From Bolinopsis microptera (lineage: Eukaryota > Ctenophora > Tentaculata > Lobata > Bolinopsidae), in NCBI RefSeq assembly GCF_026151205.1, contig NC_087079.1, forward strand, positions 15,438,445 to 15,502,444: a DNA stretch of 64,000 bases. Reading direction: 5' to 3'. The notes beneath the pieces are model-generated. The model had not been told where the DNA came from. It saw only the letters and a list, made by a program, of their open reading frames with translations, and searched no databases. Of this stretch, positions 19,619 through 30,119 are shown in pieces. How positions within the stretch are numbered: position 1 is the first letter of the stretch; each line of letters begins with the position of its first letter. The translations under genes were made by a program, and so were the position numbers.

Positions 19619-20337
19619 GGTGATCCTTCCTGTGACAGATTTGATAAGTCATACAATGTATTATATAGAACAGCAATTAAAGTACAAACTACAAGCAAGA
19701 CAGACATACATCATACAGATATATATTTCTTCAAATAATTTTTTTAAATATTAACATGCGGCTTAATTTGGTCAGTAAAACACATGTGCAGGGGACCCTG
19801 CTACTTGTATTTATAAAAACTACTTATATTAACAAAACCTCCGTAACACCTTATAGTTATTACAGAGCCAGATTGTAAAAATAGTCAAAACAATTGTTAA
19901 TTTCATTATATGATGAGATACCAATAATTACATCCGACACAAATGACAATTTCATAGAATGTGAAAATTTGGCAGTACATTCTACATGGTGGGTGAGTGG
20001 TGACTCCGTTTATTTCACAAACTTTTGCATGCATGGAAATTTAAAATATCGGCAACATTCAACTGAACTGAGCTACTCTTCAATAAGTAATATGGATATC
20101 TACCTAGTTTGAGAAAGCTTTCAAATATTATTATATTTTCAAATATTTTCAAATATTATTATATGGCAAAAATAGTGTCACAGCGCTTGCAAAATGCGCT
20201 GCGTGACCTTGCAAATTTCATACTTTCTTTACTGGCATGGCAAGTACAGCATCTCAGCACATTTTCATTGAGCAAACGATTCTAAATGTTTAAGCTATGC
20301 AAATTGTATAATGATATTATTGACATAATTTCATAAA
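19619..20337. other. Upstream flank of the zinc-finger cluster
   Basis: The first approximately 60 bases match the leader block of the ZNF copies, including the 3' splice site-like sequence. The rest is unique AT-rich DNA with a short TCAAATATTATTATATTT duplication near 20117-20162. No coding region is supported. Confidence 0.4.
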
Positions 20338-20354
20338 TAATAATAATAATAATA

Positions 20355-20847
20355 TAAGTGTCGGCATGACAAAGTAGCTGCCGCATTGCACTGGAGTCTG
20401 TGCAAGGAATACGGCTTCCCACGCAGTAAAAGGTGGTACGAACACCGGGCAGAGAAGGTGCTGGAGAACGAAAAAGTCAAGATATTGTGGGACTTCCATG
20501 TCCTGTCGGACCACGTTATCGAACACTGCAGACCGGATCTCCTCCTGGTAGACAAGGTAACCAACGCAGCAACCATCATTGACGTTGCAGTCCCAGGAGA
20601 TACCCGGATCCTGGATAGAGAACAAGAAAAGATACTGAAATATCAAGACCTAAAAAGAGAAATTAAGAAGAACTGGAATTTACGAAAGGTCACAATCGTC
20701 CCTGTGGTGATAGGCGCATTAGGAACTATCACCATTAACTTTCGTAAACACCTCGACGCAGTCCACTGCAATCGGAGCATCTCTAATGTCCAGAAGACAG
20801 CTTTGCTTGGATCAGCCAGAATTCTCAGGATGGTCTTAGACATATGA
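20355..20847 (+). CDS. C-terminal fragment of a LINE ORF
   Basis: Reading frame open from about 20355: HDKVAAALHWSLCKEYGF, then WYEHRAEKVLENEKVKILWDF, RPDLLLVDK, IIDVAVPGD, EKILKYQDL, VPVVIGALGT. This block is a common C-terminal region of LINE polyproteins. RPD...D...IDVAV recalls the PD-(D/E)xK pattern of restriction-like endonucleases used by R2-type LINEs; I infer such a fold but cannot confirm it. No reverse transcriptase remains upstream, so the fragment is inactive. Confidence 0.7.
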
Positions 20848-20929
20848 TATTATTGAGAGTATATTACACTGTAGATACTCTATATTTAGTTTATTCTTCA
20901 CTGGATACTGTAATAAACACTTTTTACCT

Positions 20930-21490
20930 GGTCCTCTTATATCTCTTCCCTTGCTATGCAAGCCCTGTCTCTTGTTTATACAATTTTTAACTCGTATATT
21001 GGTAGACTGTGTATTTGTTATGTATTTTATATTATACAGTTTTGTGTACAAGTAATTATTGTTATTTACTGGACTAAGGGGTATACATGTGTTGGAGTTT
21101 TTCTCTTATTTTTCTTCTCTTGCTCTGCATGCCCTGATTCTTGTATAAACATGATGTTTGTTATATTGTATATTCTTGTATTGATTGTGGTATTTTGTGG
21201 GTCAGATTCAGCAATACCCAATGGGTACTTGCTGAATCACTGTTTTATACACTCTGTAACCAGTTCCTGTGTTCCGCCCCTTGCCCTGCAAGCCCTGTTT
21301 CTTGATTATACAGCATTTATTTACCGTGTATTACACTGTAGTATGTAATAAACATTTGTAGTAGTGTAGGATTGTTTGATTTTCTTTTTGCTAGGTTTTA
21401 TAATATTTATTTGTATAATTTGTGATTGTTTCTCCCGGTTTTCTTCCCTTGCATAGCAAGCCCTGTCTCTTGTAAAAACAACCTCGAAAG
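20930..21490 (+). repeat. Four diverged approximately 165-bp repeats in a LINE 3' UTR
   Basis: A motif TTCCCTTGC..TGCAAGCCCTG with TCTTGT and a TATACA-like sequence after it recurs at about 20945, 21115, 21275 and 21440. Spacing is near 165 bases, and identity is moderate. Each motif contains a CTTGC...GCAAG inverted repeat that could form a small hairpin. Confidence 0.7.
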
Positions 21491-21783
21491 ATTTGTAGAT
21501 ACACATAGTCTCTACACCTTTACCCTCTGGTCCCTAGGGTCAGCTGATCCCGGGCCAGAGGAAAACTACCGACTGCCAAGGTTTGACGCCTAGGCAGTCG
21601 AGACCTCTTATTGAGACCCTTTATAATAATAATTTAAACTTATAGATTATAGTGGCACAACAACTTAAAATGCACAGGTGTGCCACGAAAACAAGTCAGG
21701 ATACAAGAAAACCTGAAAGGCAATCCACATTTAGGTTCCAAACCATAGAAAATTGTAAAGACTTGATACACTAAATTACAAGG

Positions 21784-22632
21784 TTAAGGCCACAGGGGGG
21801 GGTCGAGGCCTCAAAAAATGCAAAAAAACATTATGCTTTGAATCAATATATATTTTTGTGGTGCATACTTTGCCACCACTCATTTGTCTGTAGCTATTTT
21901 ACTTTTTTTTATAAATGAGGTTAACCAATTCTCATTTAACATCATTTTTTTGATAAATCGATAATGGAGGGCAGAAATATTGATGCCATTACAAAGTTGA
22001 AAACTACGATAAGCTTTGTTTTTATTGTTTTTGTGTTATTTCAGCAGTTAAACTTTGAAAAATATACAAATAAAGGCAAAATTCTCAAAAATCACATAAC
22101 ATAAAAAACAGTTTTTTGCCTCTCCTGAAAACCTCGAATTTTTGACTTCAAAATCTATCTTCTCCTAGAGTTTTTATCCATTTCACCTCAAATTTGGAAC
22201 TTATGTTCCTGACATGAATTTAAAAGTTTGTTATGTAACGATTGTTGTAATTTTGCTCCTAACTCTTTTTATGAGGTTAACCATTTTAAATTTTGTAACC
22301 CGCACTCATGGTTAACCTCATATCTCAGCTTTGGAGCAAGATATCATAAATCGTTACATAACAAAAACCCAAAATACCTTGAAGAACATTGTTGCCAAGT
22401 TACAAGGTTCTAAGTCATAAACTGAAAAAGAAGATAGATTTTGAACACGATTTCATTTAAAGTTTTCATTTACAATAGAATTACAGGTAAACCTCAAAAT
22501 TCAACGCGCGATATCTTCAAATAGGAAACTTTGTTTTCGGTAAGGACAAAAGCATTTGAAAATTTAGATCGAGCTCTACAACATATCTCAAAATCTCAAA
22601 ATCGACCTCGGACCCCCCCCCTGTGGCCTTAA
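21784..22632. mobile_element. Non-autonomous TTAA element (0.84 kb)
   Basis: Flanked by TTAA (21784-21787 and 22629-22632) with inverted ends GGCCACAGGGGGGG on the left and CCCCCCCTGTGGCC on the right. The match extends to GTCGAGG / CCTCGGAC. TTAA duplications are typical of piggyBac and Kolobok superfamilies. No transposase frame is present. Inside is another inverted pair around GAGGTTAACCATTTT and CATGGTTAACCTC. Confidence 0.8.
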
Positions 22633-22639
22633 GGGTAGG

Positions 22640-24010
22640 TATGCACTTAACAGTAGAAACGTTGAAAAAATAGTAAATTAATTAATATCAAAAGCACGTT
22701 TAAAAAGAAACGTTTTCAGATACACTTTAAAAGATTCCAGTGACATGCAATTCTTAATTTCAAGAGGCAACTCATTCCATAATTTAGGGCCAACTTTCTG
22801 AAACGATCTTTCTCCATACTGTGAATATACTCTAGGTTCAGTCAAATAGATAAGATGATTATAATTGGCATATTTAAATATATCACTCAAATAATCTGGT
22901 CCCATACCATTAAGACATTTATAGACAAGAAGCAATAACTTATATTGAATTCTGTAACTAATAGGCAGCCAATGAAGATCTTTCAGAGTGTCTCCTAGAT
23001 GATCATATTTATATAGTCCTACTATAGCTTTAGCAGCTGCATTCTGAACGAGTTGGTGGATGAGGTTGTCACTAATCCCATAATAAAGAGCATTGCAGTA
23101 GTCCAATTTGCAGACAATGATGCTGTTAATTATAAGCTTGAGCTGAGCTTTACTAAAGAGATATTTTCTCCTTATTACATTCCTAAGGAGTCTGAAACAA
23201 TGCTTTTTGAGGGACATGATTTGAGGCTCAAACCCACATCCAGAAAGTTTTATATTTCCTCCCAGATGCGTTTTTTCTAAACTCTGTGGCCCCAGGGAAA
23301 TTTATTTCGAAATAGGGTGTTTTAGACGACATTTGGCATTAAAGAAATTTGTAGGACAGCAATAGACTGGGATTGAAAAGAATCAAGTACTCACGTAAAT
23401 TTTGTAACTTCACAACAGCAATCTGCATTCTCCAATCAGAATATTTCACTGTGTTCCAAAACTGACAGGATGTTCCTCTTTGATTTTTATACAATCGAAA
23501 TGTTTTCTTCAAAAATTTCTTCAATTAATTTGTCTTTATTCCTAAAAAATATTTTGAAATTTAGGAGTAACTTCTCAAAAATTTCCTCTTTTTCTCAAAA
23601 ATTTCCTCTATTTCCTCTTATTTCCTCCCAGGCTGCCTGGCAAGATGGCGTGTTTCTGGATGTGGGGGCTCAAAAGTAAGATGATGGTCAATTTGAACAC
23701 CAAAGTTCTTTGTTGTGCTGACAAATCTGATACAGGTATCATTTGATAGCTTAACTCCCCCTATACTGACCTGGTTTAGAACTTGAGGTGAGGCGATGAT
23801 AAGTATTTGTGTTTTTCCAGGATTAAGTTGAAGGCAATATTCAACCATCCAGCGCTGTATGGTCCTAGCGCAATTCACAATTTGGATGCCCAGAGGAAAA
23901 CAAATTTACCTGATCACAAGGTTTGAAAGTTTTATATACCTGGTGGTCATCTGCATATCCTTGCACATTGAATCCAGATTTCTCAGTGGTCCTATACAGA
24001 GATCTGATGT
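22640..24010 (-). mobile_element. L2-like LINE remnant, split by a MITE
   Basis: Minus-strand reverse transcriptase pieces. From 24010 down: VQGYADDHQVYKTF (catalytic YADD), then CARTIQRWM, LQLNPGKTQILI, FGVQIDHHLTFEP. After the MITE the frame resumes with MSLKKHCFRLLRNV, LDYCNALYYG, LVQNAAAKAI, LHWLPISYRIQYKLLLLVYK, ending at 22678. Removing the MITE and one target copy joins the frames exactly. These motifs fit the L2/CR1 group. The 5' part is missing and some reading is damaged near 23900. Confidence 0.85.
23233..23666. mobile_element. hAT-type MITE, 434 bp
   Basis: Perfect 14-bp terminal inverted repeats (CCCACATCCAGAAA and TTTCTGGATGTGGG) and a perfect 8-bp target duplication GGCTCAAA (23225-23232 and 23667-23674). 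It interrupts the L2-like reverse transcriptase frame. The eight-base duplication points to hAT mobilisation. No coding sequence is present. Confidence 0.92.
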
Positions 24011-24603
24011 ATATGATATTATATGTTTCCACAGATTCTGAAGTTTCCACAGATTCTGAAGAAGATATTGTAAGAAGGCTTGTGCAATTTTGCCTGAGGT
24101 TTAAGATTCCGGTAAAGGAATAGGAATACAAGGAATACAAGGAATACAAATTTAAAATCTTAAGCTACAATAGTAACTGTTAAGATAATAACAATATCAT
24201 AAGATTTGAATTTATTATATTAATATAACTTAAACTAAAGTGAAAAATAAAGATTTTGACAAAAAATATTTTGTTTACAGTCGCCTTGGTAATGCTGTAA
24301 TGCTTGAGCCAGGCCACTTTGCACTCGTTGTTGCGCGAAAAGAAACAAAAGCGCTGGTACAGTGATTTTCAGTGTTCACATGTACTGGCCAGAGAGTCGA
24401 CGAATTTCTTGCGGTTGTTAAAACACGTAGTGGCAAATCTAGCAACGACTCTCGTGAAATGATCTTTCGGTACCATTTATGCACATGTTGCCGAAATTCC
24501 ATAAACCGACCTTGGATTTCAGGTACATTGCAGCTGGGGTTAAATCTTCCACAAATGTTCTTCCTAAGTGGGGTATTTAAACTGCTGAGTGGGGTATTTA
24601 AAC

Positions 24604-24715
24604 TGCTTGGTACTACTTTGACCATTGTTAATGGTCTGGCCCGGCGCATGCTACTTCGTAGCCCGGGCCATTACTTCGAAGAAATTTAGACGAGTACAGT
24701 AACATCCGTCAAGGT
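24604..24715 (+). repeat. Dispersed repeat, inverted copy at 28926-29034
   Basis: The sequence from GACCATTGTTAATGGTC through CTACTTCGTAGC to ACATCCGTCAAGG matches the reverse complement of 28926-29034 with modest divergence. Both copies contain short palindromes. The copy at 28.9 kb has an inserted element at its TTGACGG end. Confidence 0.7.
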
Positions 24716-25690
24716 ACTACTTTAAAATACCAAGATAATTTCAATTTTAAGGTCTTAGACGCTTCTGGTTATTGGATTGTCAACAATAAAGACAATGTGA
24801 CATCTAACTTAAATTATCTTAATTTAAGTCAGTGTATTCGTTTGATTTTAAGAAACTTTACACCAACCTTGCCTTCCCATGATAAACTTATTGAGAAGTT
24901 ATCATCTTTGATTGAATTATGTTTTGAGGAAAAGAAACTTGATTTTATCAAAATCGACGACCAGTTTCGGGCAAGATGGTTGGGAGTTAATCAATGAAAC
25001 AAGAAATTCAATGAAACAAGAAATTTAATTAATAAGACTAAGTGGTCTTTTACATGTAGTGACCTGATAGATATGTTTAAATTCTTAATGGATAATATCT
25101 ATGTTAAGTTTCGAGGTGTGATATACAGACAGGTAATTGGTATCACAATGGGATGTGATTGTGCTTCTCAGGTCGCTGACGTATTTCTATACTGTACATG
25201 TAGTTAACAATATATCCTGAGAGATAACAAAGTTAAGGTAACAGTATATGCTGACAGTACGAGCATGATTACATTACATTGCAAGTTAAAAACAAGAACC
25301 CTGTGGTTCACACATTGAAACAAAAAAAAAAGGAAGCAACTCACGGTATCACTCTCAGAAGAGACATGTTTCATCATTTACCGGAATTGCAACCAAATAT
25401 ACACAATAAGGTTTGGTACTTTATCCGTACATCCCCTTTAATAGCTACAATAAATTGTCTATAAAATTTACATACATTGAAACATGCTAGTCGATATATT
25501 GATGATTTAACTACCCCTAATAACAGTCATAAGACTGTCGATATAATTTGCAAGGATATTTACCCAGTAGAGTTAAAGATTGTAGTCACAAACTCTAGCA
25601 TTTTATCTACGACTTTTCCGGATTAAGACATTTATATTACGAACAATCGTTTCTACACTAAATTATATGACAAACGACGTGAGGAGGTGC
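24700..25690 (+). mobile_element. Degenerate Penelope-like reverse transcriptase
   Basis: Translated pieces in shifting frames. Near 25060-25205: DLIDMFKFLMDNIYVKF, GVIYRQVIGITMGCDCASQ, which is the RT motif with GxxMG. Near 25490-25680: SRYIDDLTTPNN (the YxDD motif), then IVVTNSSILSTTFPD, a stop, and ITNNRFYTKLYDKRRE. The order and wording fit Penelope-like elements rather than LINEs. Several stops and shifts make it a dead copy. A short GIY-YIG fragment of the same class is at 32611-32760. Confidence 0.65.
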
Positions 25691-25798
25691 GGCTACTGAT
25701 GAGAAGCCTCCTTAAAGTTTATTTGGGTTAGAAATGACATCTGGGTCCCTACCCTCGCACAAGATTATTCTCAATTTTCTTGTTGTGTTCCACAACTA
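25685..25798 (+). repeat. 114-bp direct repeat, copy 1 (possible Penelope terminal repeat)
   Basis: Matches 26075-26188 with about one difference (GAAAT versus GAAAC). It directly follows the Penelope-like RT remnant. It contains CTGATGAG, a later GAAA, GGGTC, and outer GTGCG / CGCAC that can pair. This order recalls the hammerhead ribozymes known from Penelope-like elements. Inner stem pairing is poor in my reading, so the ribozyme is only a candidate. Confidence 0.7.
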
Positions 25799-26074
25799 TA
25801 CTTCTGTATACTTCAGTGATTGGGCTGATGACTCCAGTGAAAGGGCTGGTGACTCTAGTGAAAGTGCTGGTGACGATGAGAAAGACCATAAACCAGGGAT
25901 TCCTTCGGGAGCATGTAAGATTATATCCAAAGTTTGTTCGCCAATGGGGTGTGTCTGGGTGTCAAAGATCTTCAAGGTGGGTGCTACTTGTGATGAACTC
26001 TAGAAGGATGGGTGGTAATACTCGGTCTGGCCGTCTGGAAGCCCATAGAATTCCAGTTCAGAAACCGAGTAAGT

Positions 26075-26188
26075 AGGTGCGGCTACTGATGAGAAGCCTC
26101 CTTAAAGTTTATTTGGGTTAGAAACGACATCTGGGTCCCTACCCTCGCACAAGATTATTCTCAATTTTCTTGTTGTGTTCCACAACTA
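26075..26188 (+). repeat. 114-bp direct repeat, copy 2
   Basis: Second copy of the block at 25685-25798, starting AGGTGCGGCTACTGATGAG and ending GTTCCACAACTA. The spacing between copies is 276 bases. The high identity suggests a recent or conserved repeat. Direct repeats around a Penelope-type remnant fit their tandem terminal-repeat structure. Confidence 0.7.
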
Positions 26189-26298
26189 CTAAAGTCGTCA
26201 CTTTTCCTAACCTTAGATCCAACATACCTGTGAAACCTTCATATGGTATATTTGTAGGCGAACTTTATAGGATATGCAAACCCTCTTCATCATAAATA

Positions 26299-26395
26299 TT
26301 AACGGGTGATACTCGAAAAATATTTGTTCCATATATTCCAGGACCGTCGACAAGTCCAAATCGGCGAGCGTCCTGGTAAGTTGTGAACCTACAAT
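26299..26395 (+). repeat. Terminus of a TTAA element with structured subterminal motif
   Basis: TTAA followed by CGGGTGATACTCG, then a structured block: CCAGGAC and GTCCTGG arms around a small hairpin, then a TAGGTT...AACCTA-type hairpin (here degraded). The same terminus occurs at 59072 (plus), 59796 (minus) and 62955 (plus), and an internal part at 27828-27895 (minus). A matching opposite end for this copy is not certain. Confidence 0.7.
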
Positions 26396-27827
26396 ACGAT
26401 GATATATTTATTATATAATTTATTATATAACTGTAAATTGAACATAGCATGTGTGATGATGTTATGTCATAAGTTTTATTTGTACTTACGTATAACTTAC
26501 TTACTTACGATTATACATGTTTGGGATTCAAAATAACTCGAGTGGAAAAATTGTGTCATAAAATAGTCGTCATACGTTGTATGACCCGCCGCGCACGAGT
26601 GCGCGGCTCCCTTATATTAGGTATCTGCGTAAAAACGACATCTATTCAAAAAGTGACAACCATACTACACATTGAATTAGGCTTTCTTTAAATATCAAAT
26701 TGATTTATTGTAAACTTGTTTACTTTGTAATAAATGGCATAAAATTGAATTTTTGTTTAACTGAATTTTGTTTAACTGACCGTAAAGGTCACAACGTGAT
26801 ACAATAAAATAAGTAATGTGATGCGCATAATTAATAAAACAAAAGTTTAATAAAACAAAAGTTAAATTTATTACCAATTATTCAATCAATACATATCATA
26901 AATTCTAATATTGGAAACACAATGCAGAATGGATGTCTTAAACTATAATTTGTTGTCACTAATAATCTATTTACTTTCAAAGTTGAAATTTAGTCAAGTA
27001 TGAAATGCCACCACATCATAGTTAGGGTAAAATATAATTCTTAAAAATTTTAAAATTAAGAAGATTGCTCTATGACTTAAAATTTAAAATTTAGCTAAAG
27101 ATGTCTAATTTTTAAATAGTTGGTTACAGTTTATGACAGTACTGGCATGACCAAATTTATTGTGGCTGGTAAAAGGACCCAGTCTAGGGCTTTACCGAGC
27201 CCCTGGGGACCACAATGTGATAGGATCAGGCCAGATGTTTCTATGTAGAGCAATTTATTTATTTCGGAGCTATGGTTACGTGGTATAGTTGGTGGTCATG
27301 TTTAAAGGTCAGTTTATCCTTGTGTGCTAATTATCCATCCAGATGCTTAGTGATCACTAGTGAGTAAATCGTGCCCTTCTACATTATATAACGTTTAACT
27401 ATAAATTTGTTTTTACCACAGAAACTGTGGCACTAAGGTCAAGAATTAAAAATTTGTACTCTCATTGATAGTTAAAGCGTTTTTTGTTTTTTTCCCCCAG
27501 CACTACTACACAACAAAAACCTGTCGGCCCACCGAGGAAACACAGTCGCAGAACAAAGAACCCAATTGTGCTCCTCTATTCTGCTATCGTGCGTATTTAC
27601 TATAAACTAGCTAAATGCAGTTGGTAAAATTTTCTGGAATCATTCAAGTCGTTTGATTAGTTTATGTGTCAAAGTAATGTCCATGATAATCATATTTTTG
27701 GATCCCCGGTGGGCAAACACTCGTCCCAAAGGCTAAGGCAAACCTGTCAATGTTTCCCCATACGAAGTAAGGAGAACACATACTCAACCTACAACTCCAC
27801 CCATGGGACGACACAATTGTGAACACT
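26396..27827. other. Non-coding interior between structured repeats
   Basis: AT-rich DNA without a supported gene. At 26571-26612 lies CATACGTTGTATG followed by CCGCCGCGCACGAG, whose inverted match is at 27967-28010. A pyrimidine tract and AG near 27500 look like a 3' splice site followed by about 30 open codons, but nothing else supports an exon. Confidence 0.4.
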
Positions 27828-27895
27828 AACCATTGTAGGTTTTATATAACCTACCTGCTACCAGGACGCGCGCCGAGTTGGACTCGTCGACGGTC
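27828..27895 (-). repeat. Structured TTAA-element motif, truncated copy
   Basis: Minus-strand copy of the block seen at 59708-59760: ACCAGGACGCGCGCCGAG, GGACTCGTCGACGGTC. It lacks the outer CGGGTGATACTCG terminus, and TTAA follows a few bases after the motif. It is probably a decayed or recombined element end. Confidence 0.6.
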
Positions 27896-28063
27896 GGCCT
27901 TAAACCAATTGTATCACGTCGTGACCACTGACCCCTATACTTTATCGTGTTTACAAAAATACAGGAGAGCCGGTCACTCGTACGCGGCGGGCCATACAAC
28001 GTATGACAGTTAGTAAAAGGAACAAAACTATGTTTTATAGCGTGATGAACTACTGTGCCGTTG

Positions 28064-28924
28064 TAGTAGAGGCTCTTACGGGCATTGTCTGCTCGATACG
28101 TTAGGGACCCCAGATACACCTTACTAGACGTATTTTTGACCGTAGAATCGATTGAAAGTGGTTTCAAGATGATTGGACTGATTGTTCTGGGGTAAAATCG
28201 CAAAAAACCGATTTTTGGGCCAAAAATAGGCCAAAAAACCATGTTTTTTGATATTTTGAGCAAGTTAATTTTGTTGGCATGTCGGCAAAACTTGCATAAA
28301 GATAGCTAAAAGACAGCCGCACAAGATTGTATAAAAATAAAACAAATCCCTCTATTTGTTCTGAGGTAAAAATCCAAAAAAGTGGTAAAAATTTTGACTT
28401 TTTTGCTTTAAGTTTGAATAATTTTTTGCAGTTGTATTAAATCAACCCAAAAATAGTCACATCGTGTTTGCCTACATTTTTCCTTTCCGAGAAGTACCCA
28501 CTTCATATACTTAATCGAAGTTTGAATATTGTCACTCCGCAAGCGTTTTTGCCAAATTTTCGACGCGCACTACGCGCAAAAGCATTTAGTTGTTATCAAT
28601 TGGCACCCGCGCGTTCATCATAAATTTCAAACAGCTATAACTCAGCGAGATTATGTCCGTTCTAGCTCATATTTTCACACTAAATAGAAAATAATGTGAT
28701 CTTATTGCTGACAAAATATGGATATAATTACTTTATTTGCCTTAGAATAATAGACTGTCAAAGTTTAAAACGCGCATTGGTATAGCACGTGACTAATAAG
28801 GCCAAATTTATACTTCTTAACATATTATCGATCCTTAGACATCATACTATTGTGTCCAATTAGCGGTTAGGTCTCTAAACTCGTAGCAGAAAACACGTCT
28901 TTTTGCCCGTAAGAGCCTCTACTA
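28064..28924. mobile_element. 861-bp element with 20-bp inverted ends and TTG duplication
   Basis: Ends TAGTAGAGGCTCTTACGGGC and its exact inverse at 28905-28924, flanked by TTG on both sides (28061-28063, 28925-28927). The related sequence near 24700-24715 (inverse) reads continuously through TTGACGG. This supports TTG as the 3-bp target duplication. No transposase is present. Three-base duplications occur in Harbinger and CACTA groups, so the superfamily is open. Confidence 0.75.
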
Positions 28925-28925
28925 T

Positions 28926-30115
28926 TGACGGATGTTACTCTTCTGAATTTCTTCGAAGTAGCGCGCGAAGCTTTCTTCTCGACGGCAAGTGCTACGAAGT
29001 AGCGCGCGCCGGGCAAAACCATTGACAATGGTCAACTGTGCCGCGGCGCGCATCAACAATGCTTCTTGCAACGGTAAATCGGCATAATGTACCATTGAGC
29101 CTTACCAAGCTGCGAATGACATTAAACATTTTCATGATTAATACCGATTTGCCGCTTACATGATAGCCGTGTGTCTACACACATTGCGTGACGCGCTTGT
29201 TTCACAAATAGAATTTCCCGTGCCGCTACTTCGGCGGTCGCGCGCTACTGCAAACAAAAAGGCTCTGCACTTTGGTTAGAAGAGCAAGATTCGCCGCCTT
29301 ATCAAATGTTGACACTGTTTTTAATCTTTCAAAAAAAAAAACAAAAGTAGAAACTCTTTCCAAAATTTAAAGGTAAAACCTAATTAGGTTAAATAAATTC
29401 AAAGGCGCACATTATATTTCCGCCAAAAGCACGTCCAATTTGATACGTATGAAATATGTTTATAACTCCCTTGATTATGCACTAAGTTGGGGTTCCTCCA
29501 CCAAAATTGAACGGGAATCGTTTAAAATTACTTTTGAGGCACCTCGACTTGTAGCGCGATGCAATACTGGATCGCGTGCGCATCCAATAATGCTTCTCGC
29601 AACCACCGGTAGCTATCGGCGAGATGCACCATTGTGCCTCACTGAGCTGCGAAGGATTGACATCGTGAATCAACACCTCGACAAAAGCTTCTCGCGCTAT
29701 TGTGCTTGTTATGGCGAAATAAGTCAGTAGCATCGTTGAGCTTGTTATTCTCTTTCAAAAGTATTCCAAGTGATTTGTATAGGTGCATTTATTAACTTTG
29801 AATACATTGCAAAATAAATTATTTCGATTCAAGAAGTTTGAAAGAAGTTACAACAATGCGCGCAATTTAGGGAGTGTGCTTTTGCATTTTGCGGAGATAT
29901 AAACTGCGCCTATGCTATATTCAAAACGTTTCCGACTTCAATAGAAATTAATAAAAATTTTATATACACAAAAATAAACTTGTATCATACTTGTAGCGCG
30001 ATGCACTACTGGGTCGCGCGCGCGCATCCAATAATGCTTCTCGCAAGATAGATTGGTGAAATGCACCACTGTGCCTCACCGAGCTGCGAAGGATTGACAT
30101 CGTGATCAAGTATCA
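28926..30115 (+). repeat. GC-rich triplicated approximately 110-bp repeat
   Basis: Three related blocks (about 29035-29125, 29548-29668, 29995-30105) share CGCGCATC.A.AATGCTTCT.GCAA, a TGCACCA.TGTGCCTCA-like stretch and AGCTGCGAAGGATTGACATCGTGA (the first diverged). Inverted fragments such as GCGTGACGCGCTTGTTTCACAA (29187) and its inverse near 30355-30385 frame them. Likely decayed transposon sequence; no gene seen. Confidence 0.65.
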
Positions 30116-30119
30116 TACG

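Larger units (their letters stand above)
20338..21640 (+). mobile_element. 5'-truncated LINE with a C-terminal nuclease-like domain
   Basis: The element begins in a (TAA)n tract (20338-20352), carries the end of a LINE ORF (about 20355-20847), and has a long 3' UTR with diverged tandem repeats. It ends in TATAATAATAATTT at about 21622-21636. The matching TAA-rich ends fit a 3' microsatellite tail and target duplication. Only the last approximately 160 codons of the ORF remain. Confidence 0.75.

Noticed and set aside
20956-21348. Hydrophobic 130-codon plus-strand frame that looks like a membrane protein
   Set aside because: It lies in a LINE 3' UTR made of T-rich repeats; hydrophobicity follows base composition.
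24275-24649. 124-codon minus-strand frame rich in arginine and serine
   Set aside because: No family resemblance, lies over Penelope and dispersed-repeat DNA, and contains a tandem SSLNTPL from a simple duplication.
27500-27600. Pyrimidine tract plus AG followed by about 30 open codons (possible exon)
   Set aside because: No convincing donor, no partner exons, and no recognised peptide; could be chance.
27828-27895. Hammerhead-like GACGAGTCC...CTGGTAGG block of the TTAA family
   Set aside because: It lacks the CTGATGA and GAAA core strands on either strand; kept only as a structured element motif.
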